From Treponema sp. (lineage in GTDB: Bacteria; Spirochaetota; Spirochaetia; Treponematales; Breznakiellaceae): 11,821 nt of DNA. A program made the position numbers and the translations under genes. Location: the NCBI GenBank assembly GCA_031264475.1, contig JAISEA010000043.1, positions 1-11,821 on the forward strand, given 5' to 3'. The notes beneath the pieces are model-generated. The model had not been told where the DNA came from. It did not search any database and saw only the letters and a program-made list of their open reading frames with translations. Shown here one piece after another: positions 1-5,569 of the stretch (position 1 is its first letter; each line of letters starts with the position of its first letter).

Positions 1-390
1 GAGTGTTGCGACGCGCTCCGCATCATCAGAAGCCGCGACACCCCTGAGTCTTTCTTCTACCTCGACCCGCCTTACGTCGGCTCAAACCAGGGCCATTATG
101 CCGGCTATCTACAGCAGGACTTCGACACCCTCTTGCAAACACTCGAAAGCCTTCAGGGTAAATTCCTCTTGAGTTCTTTCCGCAATGCTGCCCTGTCCGA
201 CTTTACTACGCGCAACGGATGGCATACTCTCGAATTCGCTATGGTGTGCACGCTGTCCAAGACTGGCGGCGCCCACCGCAACAAGATCGAGGTCTTGACC
301 GCCAATTATCCTATCAACGCGGACTCGACCCATCTTATCACCCCAGAACTCGCGGAGAACGAAGCAGGTGCGGAGACAGAGGAGGACTAA
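1..390 (+). CDS. D12-class adenine-N6 DNA methyltransferase, C-terminal part (5' end outside window)
   Basis: This frame is open from base 1 to the TAA at 388-390 (129 residues) and has no start of its own, so the N-terminus with the SAM-binding FxGxG motif lies outside the window. Around residues 20-25 it reads FYLDPPYVGS. DPPY is the catalytic motif IV of adenine-N6 methyltransferases, and the spacing after it (GHYAGY, then FLLSSF about 30 residues later, then an HRNKIEVLTANY strand) fits the Dam/D12 family. The product would methylate adenine in a short DNA target. No restriction enzyme is visible beside it, so it may be a phage-type or orphan methylase rather than half of a restriction-modification pair. 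The last ten residues are very acidic and may be a tail of no function. The next small ORF begins 3 bp after the stop and is probably co-translated. The family call is firm; the target specificity cannot be read. Confidence 0.85.
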   Translation, partial: ECCDALRIIRSRDTPESFFYLDPPYVGSNQGHYAGYLQQDFDTLLQTLESLQGKFLLSSFRNAALSDFTTRNGWHTLEFAMVCTLSKTGGAHRNKIEVLTANYPINADSTHLITPELAENEAGAETEED

Positions 391-392
391 CT

Positions 393-524
393 ATGGCATA
401 CCAAACCGAAGGAGAATATCGCGCTATGTTGCTCAATGCGGACGCACTGAGCGTTGACGACCGCAACTGTCAGATTACCTCTTTCGAAAAAACACCTCGC
501 TCTGAAGAAGAGCGGCTCGCCTAG
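393..524 (+). CDS. Small 43-residue protein of unknown function, coupled to the methylase
   Basis: I do not recognise this protein. An ATG at 393 is preceded by GGAGGA (about 380-385, inside the end of the methylase gene), a strong Shine-Dalgarno at good spacing, so the start is well supported. The product begins MAYQTEGEYRAMLLNADAL and ends in an acidic/basic stretch (TPRSEEERLA). It has no membrane segment, no cysteine pair and no obvious DNA-binding helix-turn-helix. It sits between the methylase and an intrinsic terminator at 566-613, so it is the last gene of that transcript. Small ORFs in this position next to phage-type methylases are common and mostly uncharacterised. An open frame runs further upstream (from about 219) but overlaps the methylase and is a shadow. 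Confidence rests on the ribosome binding site and the coupling, not on homology. Confidence 0.55.
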   Translation: MAYQTEGEYRAMLLNADALSVDDRNCQITSFEKTPRSEEERLA

Positions 525-565
525 CGCAGTTAAGGGACTGGGGCTTGCTTAACCCCTAAGTTAAA

Positions 566-613
566 GCGCCTGCTTTATGTCTTTCTTAAGACTTTTTAGT
601 AGGCGCTCTTTTC
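566..613 (+). terminator. Intrinsic terminator after the methylase operon
   Basis: GCGCCTGCT (566-574) pairs with AGTAGGCGC (598-606), 9 bp with one G-U, and an inner hairpin GTCTT/AAGAC sits at the tip. The stem is followed by TCTTTT. It lies 41 bp after the stop of the small ORF and closes the methylase transcript. A segment just upstream, GCGC (524-527) with GTTAA, could pair with TTAAAGCGC (561-569) and would then compete with the terminator's left arm; this alternative fold is only a possibility. Confidence 0.75.
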
Positions 614-784
614 CCATTCTTTCTGACACGTTTTCCCATTTTAAATGACACGTTATAATGACAAGGATGAGTCATACTATGACAAGTAAATGAAATTTTA
701 TGACAAGTATGAACAATATCATGACAAGTAAATGAGATAGAACAACCGCTAAATCACATAGAACAACCGCCAAATGCTAGACAA
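602..784 (+). repeat. TGACA direct-repeat array with 21/22-bp phase (IS21-type end or iteron block)
   Basis: TGACA occurs at 624, 646, 659, 680, 701 and 722. The first two copies read TGACACG, and the 22-bp unit from 624 shares TTTTCCCATT with the bases just before it (TTCCCATT at 611 and 633). From 659 the phase is exactly 21 bp: units start at 659, 680, 701 and 722 (TGACAAG), then 743 and 764 (CAACCGC). Neighbouring units share parts: the copies at 680 and 722 share TGACAAGTAAATGA, those at 722 and 743 share ATAGAACAACCGC across the boundary, and those at 743 and 764 share CAACCGCYAAAT. Phased TGACA repeats are typical of IS21-family ends, where they bind the transposase, and 21-bp direct repeats are also typical of plasmid iterons. 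No intact istA/istB or rep gene is present. A perfect -10 box (TATAAT, 654-659) lies inside the array but has no good -35. Confidence 0.7.
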
Positions 785-807
785 AAGGTGATAACGAGCG
801 TATAACG

Positions 808-867
808 GTGGATATTACAACCCAAGAAATTGTAGAACTATTGCGGGAGAGCAGAGCGAGAGTATAA
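808..867 (+). other. 19-codon open frame after the repeat array, possible start of a lost gene
   Basis: A GTG at 808 opens a short frame reading VDITTQEIVELLRESRARV before a TAA at 865-867. The peptide looks like a helical protein N-terminus and lies where istA would begin if 624 were the left end of an IS21-type element. There is no convincing Shine-Dalgarno, and the sequence changes to GC-rich non-coding DNA right after the stop. It may be the remnant of a truncated gene or chance. Low confidence. Confidence 0.2.
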
Positions 868-907
868 ACTAAGGGGCGGCGGTGTCAGACACGGCGCGTG
901 GAGACGA

Positions 908-927
908 GGGTGGGTTTGGGGTGGGGG
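908..927 (+). other. G-quadruplex motif
   Basis: Four runs of three to five G separated by loops of 1, 3 and 1 bases (GGG-T-GGG-TTT-GGGG-T-GGGGG). This fits the standard intramolecular G4 rule (G3+N1-7 four times) with very short loops, which favours a stable parallel fold. It lies in non-coding DNA 41 bp after the short open frame and just before an inverted repeat that begins with six G. Confidence 0.7.
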
Positions 928-937
928 TCTGTAGACA

Positions 938-998
938 GGGGGGCGCACCACAAGGTTTACCGTGAGCCGACCTCCGTTTAGGGAAAGACGCGCCCCCC
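938..998. repeat. 9-bp perfect GC inverted repeat, 43-nt loop
   Basis: GGGGGGCGC at 938-946 and GCGCCCCCC at 990-998 are perfect reverse complements. As RNA or extruded DNA this would be a very stable stem. No T-run follows on either strand, so it is not a usual intrinsic terminator. Confidence 0.65.
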
Positions 999-1209
999 TC
1001 ATACTTATGACACCTGCCTTGCGGCGGCGCACCCTTCGAGTGTTTTAAAGCGTCCACGCTTGCAGATTACCTAACACCGAATGACTGACCCCGTGAATAG
1101 GCGCGGACACACGAGGCGGCTGACACCACCGCCCGTCTATCCTCCTTGCTCTCTACTCTTTGCTCTTTCCTCTTATAATGCCCCGCCCTAAAGGATGGAA
1201 ATTAACGTA

Positions 1210-2058
1210 TTATGTCCCCGCTATACGTTCAACAGGCTTGTCTCCGTCAGAGAATATCCATTTACCCGCATCCCGAATATATTGGGCAAGAAGAACAGCG
1301 TAGATATTCTTCTGCGTGGACGCGGACTTATCCCGCCACTCTTGCTCGTCGTAGACCTTTTCCTTCACGCGCCTTACCCCGTCCCGCGCCGCATTATTGA
1401 CGTCTTCCCTCTCTTTGGGCATGGCTTGGGCAAGCACGTCGTGCAGGAACCACGCGGAGAGACCCGTAATAACAACATTGGTAGATATTTTGGACAGGAC
1501 GACGAATTCCTTAGACGCTTCAATAAAGCGCCAATTCAAGAGCATGGTGAAGGCATAGTAGAACCTCACCCATAGGAAATCTTTCTTGTTGGGCTTCTTG
1601 GCGTTAAGCCGATTGGCGAAGAAGTTTGAAGCGCCCGCCATGTCTTTTTGCAACACGCGGGCAGTTCCAAACAACAGGGCGAATCTGTCGATGAGTTGCG
1701 GGTTTGTGATAGCCGTCTTATTTTCCAAGTCTATGACTGCGGTCGTATCGCTGAGCAAAAGATAGTTCTGCGCCAAAAGGTTCACAAAATACGGGGTGTA
1801 ACGCCCTTTCTTGAAGACCTTTTCTTCAAGATATTGAACAACCCCAGACCAATCCTCTTTCTCCATAAGAGAGAGCAGTTTCCCATTAAAGAAATAATAA
1901 ACATCAAGGAGAACAATCACAAGAAAAAGCAAGATTAACAAAGGCAGGAACTGACGCCAAAAGCCGTCGCCCTGCGTCGTGAAGAAGATGACACCTATTA
2001 CCACTATAAAAAGAACGATAATCACATTAAAGAATAAAAAAACTGTCTTTATTTTCAT
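1210..2058 (-). CDS. Two-TM membrane protein with helical TPR-like domain, function unknown
   Basis: I do not recognise a named family. The start chosen is the ATG at 2058, because AGGGA lies 6 bases upstream of it; the in-frame TTG at 2064 has no room for a ribosome binding site. The 282-residue product has two strongly hydrophobic segments near residues 6-27 and 36-57 (IVLFIVVIGVIFF and FLPLLILLFLVIVLL). A soluble region of about 220 residues follows, rich in aromatic and leucine-bearing helices (YFVNLLAQNYLLL, FALLFGTARVLQ, FYYAFTMLLNW), which looks like an irregular TPR-type solenoid. A membrane-anchored helical protein-protein interaction scaffold is the best guess. It is transcribed away from the HD-GYP gene, from a promoter that overlaps that gene's promoter, so the two may be reciprocally controlled. 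No terminator is visible after its stop. Confidence 0.75.
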   Translation of the reverse strand: MKIKTVFLFFNVIIVLFIVVIGVIFFTTQGDGFWRQFLPLLILLFLVIVLLDVYYFFNGKLLSLMEKEDWSGVVQYLEEKVFKKGRYTPYFVNLLAQNYLLLSDTTAVIDLENKTAITNPQLIDRFALLFGTARVLQKDMAGASNFFANRLNAKKPNKKDFLWVRFYYAFTMLLNWRFIEASKEFVVLSKISTNVVITGLSAWFLHDVLAQAMPKEREDVNNAARDGVRRVKEKVYDEQEWRDKSASTQKNIYAVLLAQYIRDAGKWIFSDGDKPVERIAGT

Positions 2059-2070
2059 ATTCAATCCCTA

Positions 2071-2099
2071 TTGAAAAATATACCAAGGTATACTATACT
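2071..2099 (+). promoter_or_regulatory. Sigma70-type promoter for the HD-GYP operon
   Basis: TTGAAA (2071-2076), exactly 17 bp, then TATACT (2094-2099); predicted start near 2106, giving a 28-base leader before the ATG at 2134. The -35 overlaps the only upstream alternative start of the gene (TTG at 2071), which therefore cannot be the true start if this promoter is used. Confidence 0.7.
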
Positions 2100-2103
2100 C
2101 CCT

Positions 2104-2132
2104 ATCATAGCCTATATTAAGAAAGGTTTCAA
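2104..2132 (-). promoter_or_regulatory. Sigma70-type promoter for the two-TM protein gene, facing the HD-GYP promoter
   Basis: On the minus strand TTGAAA (2132-2127), 17 bp, then TATGAT (2109-2104); predicted start near 2097. The -10 boxes of this and the plus-strand promoter are only 4 bp apart, and both promoters are symmetric about 2101.5. One polymerase bound here would cover the other promoter. Confidence 0.65.
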
Positions 2133-2133
2133 T

Positions 2134-3279
2134 ATGATAAGATATTCTGTTAAGGAATTAAGTGAAGGAATAGCTTTCTCGGACGCTATCTACTTGGACA
2201 ATCAGTTTATATTGGCGGCGCCGGAAATGCGCCTTTCGCATGAAATGAAGAAGTCGCTCAAGACGTGGGGTTTTAGTGAAATCCTGAGCAACGGCGCACC
2301 TGTTATTGAAGAGCAGGTAGACGAAACAGCCCACACCAAGCTCACCAGCGTTACTTCTCAGCATCAGACGAATAGTAAAGAGAAGATAGACTATGTAGAA
2401 CAGTTCTACACGGCTTTCAAAAGGTATATGGAGTCTGTCTTTGAAGACATTGATAAGAAAAACATACTCAACTACCAAGAATTGACTGATCATGTCCGTT
2501 CAGCGTGCGACGTTATTCGAGAAGACAGGCGTTTTCTTCTGCGTTCACAAAAGAGCCAATCCATAGAGACTGAAAAGGATTATATGGCGTCTCACGCCGT
2601 CCGTTCCATGATTATCTCTGTCACCATTGGCTTGCGACTTAAGTTGTCTAATGAGAAACTCATCGAATTGGGCGTAGCGGCTCTTCTCCATGAGATCGGT
2701 ATGTTGAAATTACCGAAGGAAGCCTTTTATACCAAACATTCTCTCACACAAAGTCAAAGAAAGGCGATTATCTCTCATCCTATCTTAGGTTATTCGCTGT
2801 TGGAGAGCTTCAACGTGCCGCTTGCCGTGCGCCTCGCAGGGCTGGAACATCATGAGCGGGAAAACGGTAGCGGCTACCCACGGAAGCTCACGGGAGACAA
2901 GATCAGCCTCTATGCGAAAATCATAGCCGTCGCCTGTTCCTACGACGCGTCTGTTACAGACAGACCCCACAAAGAGGCGGAGAACGGCTATACAAGTATG
3001 CTGTATCTTCTTCAGAACAAGGAAAAACAGTACAACAAAACCGTCGTTGACGCTTTGCTTTATTCCCTCTCGCTCTACCCAATCGGGCTTTTCGTACTTC
3101 TTTCCAATGGGAAAAAAGCGCAGGTCGTAGATGTAAACTCGAAGAATCCGCTTTATCCCATTGTGCAGATTCTCGGTGTAGTCACTACGAATGGGAAAAG
3201 CCTCATTATCAAAACTTCAAAAGACGGTATTTACATTGTTCGCCCCTTAACCAAAAGCGAAGTCGGCGGGGCGGGTTAG
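2134..3279 (+). CDS. HD-GYP-type protein with variant HE dyad (putative cyclic-di-GMP phosphodiesterase)
   Basis: The ATG at 2134 is chosen because AAGAAAGG lies at good spacing upstream and the upstream promoter excludes the TTG at 2071. The product has 381 residues. Residues 1-100 form a poorly conserved N-terminal region. The HD-GYP domain runs from about 150 to 290: first metal histidine H154 (SHAVRS), the dyad at H186-E187 (LLHEIGMLKLP), then H239-H240-E241 and GYP at 247-249 (EHHERENGSGYPRKL), then a conserved-looking IIAVACSYDASVTDRPHKEA stretch. The usual HDIGK is HEIGM here, so a metal-bridging Asp is replaced by Glu and the Lys by Met. HD-GYP enzymes hydrolyse cyclic-di-GMP; whether this variant still does is open. 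The last 80 residues form a beta-rich tail. The stop TAG is immediately followed by the GTG of the next gene. Confidence 0.85.
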   Translation: MIRYSVKELSEGIAFSDAIYLDNQFILAAPEMRLSHEMKKSLKTWGFSEILSNGAPVIEEQVDETAHTKLTSVTSQHQTNSKEKIDYVEQFYTAFKRYMESVFEDIDKKNILNYQELTDHVRSACDVIREDRRFLLRSQKSQSIETEKDYMASHAVRSMIISVTIGLRLKLSNEKLIELGVAALLHEIGMLKLPKEAFYTKHSLTQSQRKAIISHPILGYSLLESFNVPLAVRLAGLEHHERENGSGYPRKLTGDKISLYAKIIAVACSYDASVTDRPHKEAENGYTSMLYLLQNKEKQYNKTVVDALLYSLSLYPIGLFVLLSNGKKAQVVDVNSKNPLYPIVQILGVVTTNGKSLIIKTSKDGIYIVRPLTKSEVGGAG

Positions 3280-4563
3280 GTGTTCTTTCTTTTCATCGCG
3301 GTCATTTTAATTGGACAAGGTTTCCTCTCTTGCATCGAGTCGAGCCTACGGCTGGGTCGTAAAATACGGCTCACCTTTATGGCTGAAGACGGCGACAGGC
3401 GTTTTAAACGCGCCCTTGAAATCGTGGAGAGACCAGAACTCTTCATATCCGCCTTCAAAACCACAGGCGCATTTCTCGGAATTCTGGGCGGCGTTCTTTC
3501 TGGACTTTATATCTCTTCTCACTTCCCTACAGCGTTCCTGTGGGAAAGACGTCTGATTATAGCAGGGTTTGTCCTGGGCTTTTGTCTTATAAGCTTCCTC
3601 ATAAGCGGGATCATGCGGCAAATAGCACTTTCTTCTTCGCAAAGACTCATTGTACGTTCTTTGTTCTTAATACAAACCCTTGCCCTTCTTCACAAGCCTC
3701 TGTGGACCGTGGTTCAATTTCTGTCGCGTATCGTGGCTAAACTGTTTCAAAGCCCGGAAAACACTCGTGAAACAGCGCGGGAGACGGCGTCCCAAGGCAT
3801 GGCGGAACTACGCGCCGCGTTGCAGGCAGGTGAAATGTCCGGCGCTGTGGAAAGCGCTGAAAGGACTATGGTCGAAGGCGTCTTCTATTTGGGCGACCGT
3901 CCCGCCGCGGCTTTTATGACATACCGTTCAGAAATAGCATGGCTCGACATTGATGCAAACACAGATGAGATTATGAAAACGGTCTGGGAATCGCAGACCG
4001 CGCAGATACAACATTACTTTCCGATTGCAGACGGTACGCTGGATAATATAGTCGGAGTCGTGTCGGTCGAGGACATTCTGTCAAGTATGGCGCATGGAAA
4101 ACAGCCCGTCCTTACAAACCTAATGAAACCCCCGCATTTTGTCCCAGAGACCCTAAGCGCGCTCAAGGTCTTTGAAGTCTTCAAACAGATCAAAGACGAC
4201 TTTCTCTTAGTAATGGACGAATACGGCGGGCTATCTGGGATTTTGTCTCTACGCGATTTGATTGAAGAGATAATAGGACAGCTCTCTACCAGCCCTCAAA
4301 CGGACGAAGTGGTGAAGCAAGAAGACGGCGTCTATCTTATCGACGGGAGCGTCAACATCGATGAAATAGCGAAACTGCTTTCAGTGTCAAGTCTTGTAGA
4401 CGAGCGTCAGGAATACCATACATTAGCTGGCTTTATATTCCGACTCGCAGGAGAAGTACCCCGCGTGGGACAATCCTTTGTTTACAAGAACCTCCATCTC
4501 AAGATTTTGGATATGGACGGCAACAGGATAGACAAAGTAGAAGTCAGAAAAGGCGAAGAGTGA
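3280..4563 (+). CDS. CNNM/CBS/CorC-domain membrane protein (TlyC/CorB-type, putative Mg/Co transport-related)
   Basis: The GTG at 3280 starts directly after the TAG of the HD-GYP gene, with GGCGGGG just upstream, so translational coupling is likely. The 427 residues give the full family order. A CNNM-type membrane domain occupies about 1-140 with hydrophobic segments at the N-terminus and near 60-80 and 90-112; ESSLRLGRKIRLTFMAEDGD matches the family's first signature. A CBS pair follows: CBS1 from about 213 (MTYRSEIAWLDID... IVGVVSVEDIL) and CBS2 from about 281 (LLVMDEYGGLSGILSLRDLI). A C-terminal CorC/HlyC domain spans about 345-424 (YHTLAGFIFRLAGEVPRVGQ). Relatives are called hemolysin TlyC or CorB/CorC and are linked to magnesium/cobalt efflux. 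The family's GNN motif after the first signature reads KTTGAF here, so ion transport should not be assumed. Haemolysis cannot be inferred. Confidence 0.85.
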   Translation: MFFLFIAVILIGQGFLSCIESSLRLGRKIRLTFMAEDGDRRFKRALEIVERPELFISAFKTTGAFLGILGGVLSGLYISSHFPTAFLWERRLIIAGFVLGFCLISFLISGIMRQIALSSSQRLIVRSLFLIQTLALLHKPLWTVVQFLSRIVAKLFQSPENTRETARETASQGMAELRAALQAGEMSGAVESAERTMVEGVFYLGDRPAAAFMTYRSEIAWLDIDANTDEIMKTVWESQTAQIQHYFPIADGTLDNIVGVVSVEDILSSMAHGKQPVLTNLMKPPHFVPETLSALKVFEVFKQIKDDFLLVMDEYGGLSGILSLRDLIEEIIGQLSTSPQTDEVVKQEDGVYLIDGSVNIDEIAKLLSVSSLVDERQEYHTLAGFIFRLAGEVPRVGQSFVYKNLHLKILDMDGNRIDKVEVRKGEE

Positions 4564-4596
4564 GTTTCGCTACTTTCCTTAACCCCAAAGATTTGT

Positions 4597-4602
4597 TATT
4601 AT
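4597..4602 (+). promoter_or_regulatory. Possible -10 box of cysE (would give a leaderless mRNA)
   Basis: TATTAT at 4597-4602 would place transcription start at 4609, the A of the cysE ATG. No Shine-Dalgarno is seen upstream of that ATG. The -35 region (TTTCCT) is poor, so cysE may instead be read through from the gene 45 bp upstream. Confidence 0.3.
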
Positions 4603-4608
4603 ATTGAC

Positions 4609-5544
4609 ATGAGTAATATTCGCATAAAAGGTCTTGTTGATATGCTGGTGAGAAGCTACGACAAACATACGGACATCATCAAAGTAAACACAAACAACCA
4701 GCTCAACAAAAGTATTATCATTGACATATTAGAAAAGTTACGTTGCCTCCTGTTCCCAGGTTATTTTGGTAAAAAGAACCTGAATAGTGACTTCGTAGAG
4801 TACTATGTAGGCGATCTCCTTGAGGATGTGATCTTCAACCTCACACGACAGATAGCCTTTGCGATTCAGCGCTGGGAGACGTTTGATCCATGTAAAGATG
4901 GGAACTTCGACAAGGCTAAGGAATTATGTTTCGCATTTCTGGAAAAACTATCGATCATCCGTGAATACTTGGATGCGGATGTAGATGCGGCTTTTGACGG
5001 AGACCCAGCCGCCGAGAGCAAGGATGAAATCATATCATCCTACCCCGGTCTTTACGCCATCATGGTAAGCCGCCTTGCCCATGAGCTATACCTCCTCTCT
5101 GTACCACTCATTCCGCGTATTATGACTGAACACGCTCACAGTCTCACAGGCATTGACATACATCCGGGGGCATCCATTGGTCGCTACTTCTTCATAGACC
5201 ACGGCACCGGCATCGTCATAGGGGAGACCACTACCATTGGCGACCATGTGAAACTCTACCAAGGAGTAACACTCGGAGCGCTCTCCACCCGCGATGGGCG
5301 GTTATTGAAAAACGCGAAGCGGCATCCTACCATTGAGAACCACGTTACCATCTACTCAGGAGCATCGATTCTAGGAGGCGAGACGGTCATCAAAGAAGGC
5401 GTAGTGGTTGGAAGTAACGCTTTCATTACCTCGTCGGTGCCTGAGAAGACAAAGGTAAGCATCAAGAACCAAGAGCTACAATACAAACGGGACCATAAAT
5501 CTTACCAGCCAACGTGGGAAGACAACTGGTACTATACGATATAG
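4609..5544 (+). CDS. cysE: Serine O-acetyltransferase
   Basis: Transfers acetyl from acetyl-CoA to L-serine to make O-acetylserine, the first step of cysteine synthesis. The 311-residue product has a helical N-terminal region (1-150, including LRCLLFPGYFGKKN), then the left-handed beta-helix of hexapeptide repeats from about 180 to 280 (GIDIHPGASIGRYFFIDHG, VIGETTTIGDHVKLYQGVTLGA, GASILGGETVIKEGVVVGSNAF). Catalytic residues align with the E. coli pair: D183 (GIDIHP) and H198 (DHGTG) have the same 15-residue spacing as E. coli D143 and H158. The C-terminal tail ends ...DNWYYTI; a terminal Ile is the usual anchor for the CysK active site in the cysteine synthase complex, but no cysK is in the window. 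The ATG at 4609 lacks a Shine-Dalgarno; a later Met at 4642 would remove 11 residues that look like normal N-terminus. sbcD follows after 25 bp. Confidence 0.93.
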   Translation: MSNIRIKGLVDMLVRSYDKHTDIIKVNTNNQLNKSIIIDILEKLRCLLFPGYFGKKNLNSDFVEYYVGDLLEDVIFNLTRQIAFAIQRWETFDPCKDGNFDKAKELCFAFLEKLSIIREYLDADVDAAFDGDPAAESKDEIISSYPGLYAIMVSRLAHELYLLSVPLIPRIMTEHAHSLTGIDIHPGASIGRYFFIDHGTGIVIGETTTIGDHVKLYQGVTLGALSTRDGRLLKNAKRHPTIENHVTIYSGASILGGETVIKEGVVVGSNAFITSSVPEKTKVSIKNQELQYKRDHKSYQPTWEDNWYYTI

Positions 5545-5569
5545 ACGACGCATATAGAAAGAGGAAGAC

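Larger units (their letters stand above)
881..1127. repeat. Long-range 8-bp inverted repeat GGTGTCAG...CTGACACC
   Basis: GGTGTCAG (881-888) and CTGACACC (1120-1127) are perfect reverse complements 231 bp apart. A further GGC/GCC match lies outside (878-880 and 1131-1133) after a 3-base bulge. The arms enclose the G4 motif and the 9-bp inverted repeat. TGTCAG/CTGACA recalls IS21-type termini, but no target duplication is visible. Eight bases at this distance can arise by chance. Confidence 0.35.
868..1209. other. Gene-free GC-rich island with structured sequence
   Basis: About 340 bp without a credible gene. The two overlapping minus-strand frames here are low-complexity and lack a ribosome binding site. 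The first two thirds are markedly G-rich on the plus strand and contain a G-quadruplex motif (908-927), a 9-bp inverted repeat (938-946/990-998) and a longer-range inverted repeat (881-888/1120-1127). A polypyrimidine tract follows at about 1138-1172. A perfect TATAAT (1174-1179) has no -35 partner and would read antisense into the next gene. Base composition differs sharply from the chromosomal genes to the right, so this may be the junction between accessory and core DNA. Confidence 0.5.

Noticed and set aside
1067..1129. 20-codon minus-strand ORF after AAGGAGG (1147-1141)
   Set aside because: Spacing to the GTG is about 11 bases, the peptide is short and featureless, and the AAGGAGG lies in a simple polypurine tract.
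1127..1137. 16S rRNA 3'-end fragment (CACCGCCCGTC)
   Set aside because: Only 11 bases match; the flanking conserved 16S bases are absent.
1195..1575. 126-residue plus-strand ORF
   Set aside because: Antisense to the two-TM protein gene, without a ribosome binding site; the minus-strand frame has clear membrane segments and a good start.
2071..2133. 21-residue N-terminal extension of the HD-GYP protein from a TTG
   Set aside because: The TTG is the first half of a well-formed -35 box and has no ribosome binding site; the ATG at 2134 has one.
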